This document shows, in pieces, positions 1 through 6,567 of a stretch of 13,780 nt of DNA; within the stretch, counting starts at the first letter, position 1; each line of letters begins with the position of its first letter. The stretch spans positions 1 to 13,780 of the forward strand of contig DFOV01000250.1 of the NCBI GenBank assembly GCA_002376965.1. The letters are read 5' to 3'. Both the position numbers and the translations under genes were made by a program. This stretch comes from Gammaproteobacteria bacterium UBA3532 (lineage in GTDB: Bacteria > Pseudomonadota > Gammaproteobacteria > Enterobacterales > UBA3532). The notes under the pieces were generated by a model, which made no database searches, had not been told where the DNA came from, and saw only the letters and a program-made list of their open reading frames with translations.

Positions 1-62
1 GCGATAAGCATTATGTACGCCATTACATAGAGTACCTGAAGAAGAATGCGACAGTTAGACAT
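1..62 (-). CDS. Start of a probable membrane protein, cut by the window edge
   Basis: On the minus strand an ATG at 60-62 opens a frame that stays open to the left edge, giving 20 complete codons. The peptide begins MSNCRILLQVLYVMAYIM and is strongly hydrophobic, like a first transmembrane helix. It starts 19 bases after the wzz stop codon in the same direction, as expected for the next gene of the export operon. An in-frame GTG at 66-68 is an alternative start, and no strong ribosome binding site is visible. The other minus-strand frame beginning with an ATG in this stretch stops after 16 codons. With only 20 residues no family can be named, and the open frame could be chance. Confidence 0.4.
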   Translation of the reverse strand, partial: MSNCRILLQVLYVMAYIMLI

Positions 63-81
63 TGGCACTTCATAGCGCTGG

Positions 82-1089
82 TTAACGAGTTGGTTCATCA
101 ATCCACTCCTCTCGTGTATTCGTAATAGCAGCTGCGTTAGGGATAGGTGATACTGGTTCTATGGATTTAGCATATGCCTTTAAATCCTGACGCAATTTGC
201 CAACCACACCGGCAATAACAACCACCCCAAACCCAACAAACAGCAATCCGACAAGGGTTAAGGCTGTCCATTTTTTGCGCGGAGGGTAGGACTCGAACAG
301 CGGCTCGGTTGCGGGTTGAATCATTTCTAATGGATAGTTTTCCCGAGCATAAATGAGAGACTCAACTGCTAGCTGAGCCTCCAGAAGTCTATATATAGAG
401 CGATGCATCTGTGTATTTCGAACCTCGCTTAACCGGTGTTCTAGATAATCTCGTCGCGTCTTTAACTCTTCTGCGTCGATAGCTCTTATGTAGTTGTTAA
501 ATGAAAGTACAAATTTATTGGCAAGTCTCGCAGCGAACTCTGGTTGGTCTACCGTCATCCGGATGTTCAGCAGCTCGGTTTTTTTCTCAATATCGAAATA
601 GAGAACCTTCGCTTTAAACTTCTTAACGGCCTCTCGCATATCTGGTTCGCTACCTTCGTTCCATGTTTGTTGTTCGGCGTTCCAATCTTTGGCATAAAGC
701 CAAGGCAGCAGATCTTGTTCTTTAAGGAACATGCTGATAAACCCAAAGGAGCCCATTCGAGCAAGGTGGCGCTCCCGCTCGTTTGTCTGAGCACCATCAA
801 TAATAAAATCATATTCCAGCACCCCGATAGTATTCCCCCCTCGATAATCTGTAGGCTTGATGCCTCCGGGTCTTTCGCTGGTATTGATCGCAACGGTGAC
901 CTGAGCAGAGAAGCGCTCTTCCAACAGCCAGGAAAGGCCAAATACAATACCCGCGCCAAGAATGGCAATGACTGAAACGCGAAACTTGTAACGCAAAAGA
1001 CGATGTATGTATTTCAGCAACAACTGATACTCAGGAAGCTGAGATGGTGTGGTTTGTGACTGTGCTTTATTTACCGGATCATCATTCAT
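82..1089 (-). CDS. wzz: Wzz-type polysaccharide co-polymerase (chain length determinant)
   Basis: Inner-membrane protein expected to set polymer chain length with the Wzy polymerase. The 335-residue product has the classic layout: a short cytoplasmic N-terminus, a first membrane helix at about 37-56, a large periplasmic domain rich in charged helices, and a second membrane helix at about 274-297. The second helix is preceded by the proline motif SYPPRKKW (267-274) typical of the family. The C-terminal tail is only about 38 residues and has no Walker motifs or tyrosine cluster, so this is a co-polymerase without a fused BY-kinase. The ATG lies one base past the stop of the SLBB export gene and no Shine-Dalgarno is visible, which suggests translational coupling. 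The pairing with a long SLBB protein resembles the otnA/otnB (wbfF/wbfE) pair of Vibrio cholerae O139. That comparison is from memory, not a search. Confidence 0.85.
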   Translation of the reverse strand: MNDDPVNKAQSQTTPSQLPEYQLLLKYIHRLLRYKFRVSVIAILGAGIVFGLSWLLEERFSAQVTVAINTSERPGGIKPTDYRGGNTIGVLEYDFIIDGAQTNERERHLARMGSFGFISMFLKEQDLLPWLYAKDWNAEQQTWNEGSEPDMREAVKKFKAKVLYFDIEKKTELLNIRMTVDQPEFAARLANKFVLSFNNYIRAIDAEELKTRRDYLEHRLSEVRNTQMHRSIYRLLEAQLAVESLIYARENYPLEMIQPATEPLFESYPPRKKWTALTLVGLLFVGFGVVVIAGVVGKLRQDLKAYAKSIEPVSPIPNAAAITNTREEWIDEPTR

Positions 1090-1090
1090 A

Positions 1091-3928
1091 CTATTTAAAC
1101 AGGAAGTCTATGCTTGCTGCACCTAGGGCTAGTTTGTAAAAAAGGTCTACCCATGACGAAGCAAGTTCTCTGCCATTTATTCTATCGATACTTATAGGTA
1201 CGTATATTGTCGCTCCAGGGGTGACTACCACATTGGATGGCGTAAACAGCCCCCCCCAGGTACTGGCTTTCGAACGTATTGACAATACCTCCCCGTTAGC
1301 CTGCACTATGTAAGCATGCTCGCGTTGAGCCAGTTCTTTTAGCCCACCACTCAGATTGATGTAGTCCAGCGCTCCTCGCTCTTGGTCAAAACGGTGCGAT
1401 GCCGGAAAGTAAACCTGTCCGACAACGGTGACGTCTTCCTGGTGTGTCGGAATGATAATGCGATCGCCATCTTCAAGAACAATATCCAATTGGCTATCGC
1501 AGTGGCTAACTATGTTAGCAATATCAACCACCATCCGGCCCTGAGCCTTAGGGCTTTCAAGCCTTCTTATAACCTCATAAATATCTCTAGTATTGTGATC
1601 ACGTGGCATTTTCTTATCTTTTTCATAGCCCGGAGACAAATGCACTTCAGCGAGTAATTGGTCTAGCTCGCCAATCATCCGATCAAGGGCCTTTTGTTCC
1701 TTTTTACGAACACTTTCGCGCAAAAATACCGTTCCAAAAAGATAAGCATTATCCGTGAATCCTCCGGCTTGCTGGATTAGAGAACAGAGAGTGTCGCGCT
1801 TATCCATACGATATTTTCCGGGATAAACGATTTCGCCTTCCACTGTCACCATAACGGGCTTTTCAATCCACTCAGGCTTGGTTCTGAGTACCAGGTGATC
1901 ATTGGGATGCAGTATGGAGTCCCTGTTTGCAGCCAGCGGCCCGTCGTTGATAAGGTTAACCGGCAGCGTATCTGTCTGGCTATATTCCCCATCAAGTATC
2001 GTTTGGCGCGATAGTGTGGCCGCTATACCGTAGGCTTCTTCTTTCATTCCGCCAGCGGCAAGCAGTAGGTCTTTAACTCTCATCCCAGCGACCATGGGGT
2101 ATGCTCCGGGGTGAAACACAGCCCCCGTCACATGAACAACAGGTGCTCTTTCACCAAACTGCGTTTCTCGCTTCAGTCGCTCCACCGGTTGCTTAAGCAG
2201 GGCTGCACGGTTGCTCTGTTTGTCAAAAAGATAGATTTTATCTTTCGGTTGAAGTAACGGATTGTGGTCACCGTTCGCAAATTGCAAAGCATCATGCAAG
2301 TTGATTTGCACAAACTCCAATCGCTCCGTTGCCAGATCGGTTCTTGCCAAAAGCGCGTATTTGAGGTCAACACCACCTTGTAATCCACCAGCATAGGCGA
2401 TCATGTCCATCAATCTTGCTCCCTGCTCTAGAGGGTAGGTGCCAGGATGACGAAGAAATCCTTTCATTTCTATTAAATTGGCGGGCTCCCTTGAGGTTGC
2501 CTGGCGCTTCAGCTTGAGAGAAACGGTAGATAATTGCTCCGCACGCGGGGAATGTGTATCAAATACAATGACCTGATCTCTCTGCTCCAAACGAATGTTT
2601 CCAATCGATGCATAGTTAGTGAAAACATCTGCCAAACGAAAATACACTACTTCCGTGCGTTTAGTGCGGCGGTTTTCCCGCTGCACCATCGCCACATCCA
2701 ATTCGGCTCCTTGCCTGAGTATATCGGGGGAAGCAATGAGATCGGAGATTCGCATTCCTGATCGCCATTGGCGTCCTCCCGGCTTTAAAACATGGCCGGA
2801 TAGCAACACCACATCTTCCATTTTTTTCAAAACTGGAAGTATGCGAATAAGATCACCATTTTGAATATTGATTTGCTGCCCCTGTTTAAAGAGGTCTACT
2901 TGTAGCAATGTGTACAGTCCCGTATCGGCAATGCGCTCGATTTGCGCCTGCGTCTTGTCTGCGGTAGGTAATAGGCCGCCAGCCAAACGAAGCGCCTCAC
3001 CAACATTGTTCTCGCTGTTAATCTCATAAATAGCTGGGCGCAACACTTCACCAGCGATCCCTACGGTAGAGCCAATCGGTGGAACAAAGACAAGGTCGCC
3101 ATGTCGCATGTGAATATTGTCACCATCATCGCCTTTAAGCAGCAGATCATAGAGATCCAATGACGCTACTTGGACACCATTGCGTTTGACCTGGATATTG
3201 CGTAACGAGCCTGTTCGCTTGATCCCACCACTTGATACCAGTGTGTTGATTAGGGTTGAAAAGCCGCTAACAGTGTAGGTTCCTGGCTGCACCACTTCGC
3301 CCACCATCATTATTTGTATGGAACGAAGCTCAGAAAGAGTTACGACCGTTTTAATGCCAATGCGTTGCTGCTCGATAGATTCTGCGATCAGCTTTTTAGC
3401 TTCTTCGAAGGTCAACCCATTAACAGACAGAGCCCCCACTTCGGGCACCAGAATTTTGCCCTCTCGTGTTACGGTCAATGTGTACTGCACATCGGTGGCG
3501 CTGAAAGCCTGTACTGTAAAAGTGTCGCCTGGCCCTATAATATAATCTTCAGGTACAGGAGCGCCGGTCATTGGCGCAAATGTTGTGGCTACCCCAGAAA
3601 ACATATCATAACCGAATAGCTCTAATCGACTTTGCACTGTCTGAAGCTGGATCTCTTCTTCGAGACTGACAGGGTCCAGAGCATCGGATAGCTTCTTTTC
3701 TATCTCTGACGGCTCGGGGTCTAGCGGTTGGGTAAGCTCTTTTACAACCACCATCGGTTCATCAGGCAGTGATCGGTCCTGTCCATCAGGCGCAGCAGCA
3801 ATCGCTTGGCGGCGTTGCTTAGCTTCTAGTGATGGCACCCCCATGCGTTCATCCGCAGAGAAAGCCTGTTCAACGCAAGAAATGAACAACAATAAAATGA
3901 GTGTGCTACGGATAAGTGTTTGCTTCAT
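1091..3928 (-). CDS. Wza-like polysaccharide export protein with multiple SLBB repeats
   Basis: Outer-membrane or periplasmic export channel component. Residue numbers here count from a possible upstream TTG start (947 aa). An N-terminal hydrophobic signal is followed by a charged, proline-rich stretch and a Poly_export domain starting at YIIGPGDTFTV (131-141). About seven SLBB-like units follow, each opening with a variant of 'G.V..PG.Y' and most ending in a double glycine (three with AGG), near 211, 295, 379, 491, 603, 698 and 838. Classical Wza has about 380 residues and far fewer such units, so this is the long OtnA/WbfF-like form. FISC at the signal end could be a weak lipobox, with AFS-A as an alternative signal peptidase I site. 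The last 22 residues (WVDLFYKLALGAASIDFLF region) form a hydrophobic helix. Start choice: ATG at 3928 (945 aa) or TTG at 3934. The GGAGG sits 6 bases from the TTG and 12 from the ATG. The upstream gene ends at 3938. Confidence 0.88.
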   Translation of the reverse strand: MKQTLIRSTLILLLFISCVEQAFSADERMGVPSLEAKQRRQAIAAAPDGQDRSLPDEPMVVVKELTQPLDPEPSEIEKKLSDALDPVSLEEEIQLQTVQSRLELFGYDMFSGVATTFAPMTGAPVPEDYIIGPGDTFTVQAFSATDVQYTLTVTREGKILVPEVGALSVNGLTFEEAKKLIAESIEQQRIGIKTVVTLSELRSIQIMMVGEVVQPGTYTVSGFSTLINTLVSSGGIKRTGSLRNIQVKRNGVQVASLDLYDLLLKGDDGDNIHMRHGDLVFVPPIGSTVGIAGEVLRPAIYEINSENNVGEALRLAGGLLPTADKTQAQIERIADTGLYTLLQVDLFKQGQQINIQNGDLIRILPVLKKMEDVVLLSGHVLKPGGRQWRSGMRISDLIASPDILRQGAELDVAMVQRENRRTKRTEVVYFRLADVFTNYASIGNIRLEQRDQVIVFDTHSPRAEQLSTVSLKLKRQATSREPANLIEMKGFLRHPGTYPLEQGARLMDMIAYAGGLQGGVDLKYALLARTDLATERLEFVQINLHDALQFANGDHNPLLQPKDKIYLFDKQSNRAALLKQPVERLKRETQFGERAPVVHVTGAVFHPGAYPMVAGMRVKDLLLAAGGMKEEAYGIAATLSRQTILDGEYSQTDTLPVNLINDGPLAANRDSILHPNDHLVLRTKPEWIEKPVMVTVEGEIVYPGKYRMDKRDTLCSLIQQAGGFTDNAYLFGTVFLRESVRKKEQKALDRMIGELDQLLAEVHLSPGYEKDKKMPRDHNTRDIYEVIRRLESPKAQGRMVVDIANIVSHCDSQLDIVLEDGDRIIIPTHQEDVTVVGQVYFPASHRFDQERGALDYINLSGGLKELAQREHAYIVQANGEVLSIRSKASTWGGLFTPSNVVVTPGATIYVPISIDRINGRELASSWVDLFYKLALGAASIDFLFK

Positions 3929-3937
3929 ACTCAACGC

Positions 3938-4807
3938 CTACCTCCCGCTTTCAAATCGATAACAGCCATCATAGTTGACGACGCGACCAACGGATGTGTC
4001 TGGACACCTGTCTCGATAATCGTAAATGCCATCCCCATCCGAGTCTGCAGGGCCTTTGAATAGAACCCGCCCAACAAAATGTGACATTTCCCTGGGGTGT
4101 GAAAGGCTTTTCGATGATAAAGAAAAACCACAGTTACCAAACTCCAGAGGAAAGGACGCTATATTTCTCATGCTCATCAGAATGTTATAGAAGCAAGCAT
4201 TACGCTGCTGACCAACAACGTATTGAAGCTGAAAAGTAATGTCGCTCTTACGAGCAGGTTGCGCCATATTCTCTGTAACTAATATCACTGCCGTTGGTAC
4301 ATCTGACTCACTCAAAAATTGCTCTACCAGCTGATTGACACCAACCGCCCTATTGTCGATTGGTGATGTTGTAACAACCACTTCATCAAACTCATTTTCA
4401 TTATAATTTTTATTGCTTTGCGCTAGATTACGCGAGGTTATTAGCACCGTCTTAATTTTCGGCCTTGGCATGGAATGACTAAACCGGCGAACAATATCGT
4501 ACCCATTATTATCTGATACCTGAGAATCATGCGACTGGCGCGGAAACGCTCCATCAACCAAAAAAATCACCTGCTCCACCTTCGGTACAAGATGAAGTTC
4601 CGATGCCATTTTTTGTAAACGATAAGGGGTGAAGCGCTCGATGGGTTGGCGATAAAGGCGCGTGTCGTAGTTATCGAGTTGAGCCATTGTAAGTCTTGCC
4701 GGAACATCGGGAATGGGTTCCATTAAGCCGCAGCCGGTTAAAAGAAAAAAGAGAGTGAGCACTATTGAACGATTTAAACGCTTTAGCGCTGGTGTTTCCC
4801 GTTTCAT
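3938..4807 (-). CDS. Lipoprotein with a C-terminal thrombospondin type 3-like motif
   Basis: Predicted outer-membrane or periplasmic lipoprotein of 289 residues. A charged N-terminus and hydrophobic stretch end in a clean lipobox, LTGC, with the lipidated cysteine at 26 and glycine at +2, so outer-membrane sorting is likely. The middle, about 75-200, alternates beta-like strands (VEQVIFLVDGAF, KTVLITS, TAVILVTEN) with helices. It recalls a degenerate von Willebrand A or Rossmann-like fold, but no DxSxS metal site is present. The C-terminus carries DSDGDGIYDYRDRCPDT followed by a YDGC, a calcium-binding type 3 repeat that in OmpA-family proteins usually precedes the peptidoglycan-binding domain. 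Here the protein ends directly after it. The start is supported by GGAG 6 bases upstream, inside the end of the preceding gene, and the next gene follows within 3-9 bases. A role in assembling or anchoring the export complex is inferred from context only. Confidence 0.72.
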   Translation of the reverse strand: MKRETPALKRLNRSIVLTLFFLLTGCGLMEPIPDVPARLTMAQLDNYDTRLYRQPIERFTPYRLQKMASELHLVPKVEQVIFLVDGAFPRQSHDSQVSDNNGYDIVRRFSHSMPRPKIKTVLITSRNLAQSNKNYNENEFDEVVVTTSPIDNRAVGVNQLVEQFLSESDVPTAVILVTENMAQPARKSDITFQLQYVVGQQRNACFYNILMSMRNIASFPLEFGNCGFSLSSKSLSHPREMSHFVGRVLFKGPADSDGDGIYDYRDRCPDTSVGRVVNYDGCYRFESGR

Positions 4808-4810
4808 GCG

Positions 4811-5272
4811 TCACTCCACCAAGCGGAACGGTTTAACATCGCTAAAAGAACCTAGCGGAAGAAACTCGTTTAAATGAAAGTTAGGAAATATATCAATGCC
4901 GAGCAGGGATTTTATTTTGTACGCAAGGTAAAACAAGAACCCAACAACGACTGCTAACAACAGAAAAGAACTGACCACATATCCCAAACGTCGAATAGGT
5001 AATGGAACTTTTGAAAATCGTACCTGTTCTCTCTGATGTGTCGATGCCCTTCGATCGCGTCCAGCGAAAATAACGAGATAATAACTCCAGAAAAAAAAGG
5101 GAAGCCGCATGCGAACATCAACCTGATGTCGAGAATTTTCGTCTTGGGCAATGAGGGCCTGACGTATGGCGTCATATTGCTCATCGCTTAAAGAGTCTCG
5201 AATGTGTCGCTCAACCCGACTAAGAGTAAAGTCAGCGAAAATCTCACTACTCTTCCGGCTTTTCTTTGTCAT
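4811..5272 (-). CDS. Small polysaccharide-locus membrane protein, function unknown
   Basis: First gene of the minus-strand export operon. The basic, charged N-terminal part (about 1-60) is followed by a conserved-looking block, LPFFFWSYYLVIFAGRDRR, near 58-76. A clear transmembrane helix follows at about 98-120 (VVSSFLLLAVVVGFLFYLAY), then a short tail. I recall similar short proteins next to exopolysaccharide genes, some misannotated as 3-phosphoshikimate 1-carboxyvinyltransferase. Nothing here supports that enzyme, since the protein is about a third of its size. I prefer ATG at 5272 (153 aa), which has GGGGAG directly upstream, although the spacing is only 2 bases. An in-frame TTG at 5290 with AAGG 6 bases upstream would give 159 aa. 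The next gene starts 3 bases after its stop. Confidence 0.7.
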   Translation of the reverse strand: MTKKSRKSSEIFADFTLSRVERHIRDSLSDEQYDAIRQALIAQDENSRHQVDVRMRLPFFFWSYYLVIFAGRDRRASTHQREQVRFSKVPLPIRRLGYVVSSFLLLAVVVGFLFYLAYKIKSLLGIDIFPNFHLNEFLPLGSFSDVKPFRLVE

Positions 5273-5327
5273 ATCTCCCCGCTTTATCAAACTGAAACCT
5301 TTTACGTAAAGGGCTTAAACGTCGTTT

Positions 5328-5369
5328 TAGAAACCTTGTCCTAGAAACCTTACCTTAGAAACCTTGCTA
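5328..5369. repeat. Three tandem 14-base direct repeats
   Basis: The decamer TAGAAACCTT occurs exactly at 5328-5337, 5342-5351 and 5356-5365, so the period is 14 bases. The four bases after each copy differ (GTCC, ACCT, GCTA). A looser copy, CTGAAACCTT, lies at 5292-5301. The array is 56-98 bases upstream of the preferred start of the minus-strand export operon, where an operator or activator array would be expected. No known regulator is recognised. Confidence 0.7.
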
Positions 5370-5468
5370 TAGAGCAGTTACCCGAAGCCAGGTTACTTTT
5401 CATTTTTACACAGGGTTTGACTATCAAATCTAATGCCAACTCATTGAGTATTGTTAGCCAGATTGTAT

Positions 5469-5499
5469 TTTGCAAATTCGATTGAAGATGCTTTGCAAA
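5469..5499. promoter_or_regulatory. Paired TTTGCAAA palindromes, possible activator sites
   Basis: TTTGCAAA is perfectly palindromic and occurs at 5469-5476 and 5492-5499, with centres 23 bases apart, about two helical turns. They lie about 120 and 143 bases upstream of the start expected from the sigma-54-like promoter at 5589-5604. That is a usual distance for enhancer-binding proteins. A related 12-base palindrome occurs upstream of the other sigma-54-like promoter. The binding protein is unknown. Confidence 0.4.
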
Positions 5500-5588
5500 A
5501 TGCGAATGGCATAGCTCTATCATAGCTAACGCTCGATAGTTCGGCCGAAAACCCAGTGACTTAGCCGAAAAGCAAGCTCTTCGTTGTT

Positions 5589-5604
5589 TGGCATAGAAGC
5601 TGCT
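5589..5604 (+). promoter_or_regulatory. Candidate sigma-54 (-24/-12) promoter for the sulfotransferase operon
   Basis: TGGCATAGAAGCTGCT matches the sigma-54 consensus TGGCACG-N4-TTGCW at 9 of 12 fixed positions, with the required 12-base spacing between the GG and GC. Transcription would start near 5615, leaving a leader of about 50 bases before the ATG at 5666. The leader carries a strong AGGAG ribosome binding site (5653-5657). TTTGCAAA sites lie upstream at enhancer distance. Confidence 0.5.
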
Positions 5605-5665
5605 ATTCCATTATTAATTTTCCATCCGAACTGAAAAGTAAATAGCTCAACTAAGGAGAAGTGTT

Positions 5666-6550
5666 ATGCCAGACGTGTTTATTCTCGGGTTTACCAAATG
5701 CGCAACAACCAGTTTGTACGACCAACTGCTTGCACACGAAGATGTATCAAACACCAAGAGAAAAGAACCGCACTTCCACTTTGCCCAAGTACTAGGGGAC
5801 CGGTTTGAAGGCCCTGCTGATAACGATGCAGTCAGTCAAATGTTTGTGACGAATGAGGCTGAATACGAAAAACTTTATGAACCTGGCAAGCTCAGCATTG
5901 ATGGATCTGCGATGTCAATAGAACACCCTCAGATCTTGGAAATTATCAACCAGCAATACCCCAACGCCAAACATATAATTATGCTTCGAAATCCAGTAGA
6001 ACGCGCCTTTTCTGCCTACAGCCACCTAATACGGGATGCTAGAGAGACCGCCAGCTTCCGCGAAGCGCTAGAACAAGATATTTCAGGTAACAGGTCCAAC
6101 TTTATGCCCATTTGGCATCTGACTCATTCCAGTCGTTATGTGATTGCGGTTCAAAACGCCAGACGACTTTTTGGTGAGCGGCTAAAGGTCGTAAGTTATC
6201 ACGACTATGTGCGAAACAATAAAGAGACGATGGATGAGGTCGCTCGCTTTCTTGGCTTAACTCCCATCCAATGGCATCAGGAACATGCCAACCGCTCAGG
6301 GCAACCTAAGTCGAAATTGTTTCAAAAAGTATTGATGAGGAAATCATTTCTCAAATCAATTTTCGTTAGTGTGTTTCCACAAAAGATGGTCAAAACATTG
6401 AAACGACAATTAATGGAACGCAACACTGGTGAAAAACCACGTTTGGATGAGAAAGATCGAGCCTATTTCCTTTCAGCAATAGCGGATGAAATAGATTTTA
6501 TCGAAGCAGGTGCTCTTGACAGTGACATGTTACGGTCGTTCTATCAGTAG
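5666..6550 (+). CDS. PAPS-dependent carbohydrate sulfotransferase
   Basis: A 294-residue cytoplasmic enzyme that would transfer sulfate from PAPS to a sugar hydroxyl or amine. The N-terminus FILGFTKCATTSLYDQL (5-21) is the 5'-phosphosulfate-binding loop, a variant of the usual GxxKxGTTxL, with the key lysine at 11. KEPHFH (33-38) fits the region after it. LRNPVERAFSAYSHLIR (107-123) is the 3'-phosphate-binding segment, with R108, S116 and Y118 in the expected order. FLGL near 195 matches the end of the fold. The family is the Sulfotransfer_1/NDST-like group. An AGGAG lies 8 bases before the ATG. It is the first gene after a candidate sigma-54 promoter and is followed after 17 bases by a Wzy-like gene, so it probably sulfates the repeat unit or its lipid-linked precursor. 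The acceptor sugar cannot be read from the sequence. Confidence 0.88.
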   Translation: MPDVFILGFTKCATTSLYDQLLAHEDVSNTKRKEPHFHFAQVLGDRFEGPADNDAVSQMFVTNEAEYEKLYEPGKLSIDGSAMSIEHPQILEIINQQYPNAKHIIMLRNPVERAFSAYSHLIRDARETASFREALEQDISGNRSNFMPIWHLTHSSRYVIAVQNARRLFGERLKVVSYHDYVRNNKETMDEVARFLGLTPIQWHQEHANRSGQPKSKLFQKVLMRKSFLKSIFVSVFPQKMVKTLKRQLMERNTGEKPRLDEKDRAYFLSAIADEIDFIEAGALDSDMLRSFYQ

Positions 6551-6567
6551 TTGCGTATTTATTAGCT

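Larger units (their letters stand above)
5273..5665. other. Divergent intergenic control region
   Basis: About 390 bases between the minus-strand export operon and the plus-strand biosynthesis operon, with no convincing gene on either strand. From left to right it holds three tandem 14-base repeats (5328-5369), two TTTGCAAA palindromes (5469-5476 and 5492-5499), two GCCGAAAA direct repeats 20 bases apart (5544-5551 and 5564-5571) and a candidate sigma-54 promoter (5589-5604). I found no convincing sigma-70 or sigma-54 promoter for the minus-strand operon, and no JUMPStart/ops element (GGCGGTAG). Confidence 0.7.

Noticed and set aside
544..975. Plus-strand open frame of 143 codons opposite wzz
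   Set aside because: It lies wholly antisense to a well-supported Wzz gene and its product shows no recognisable domain or ribosome binding site.
5273..5665. JUMPStart/ops element for RfaH
   Set aside because: No GGCGGTAG core is present on the plus strand before the polysaccharide operon.
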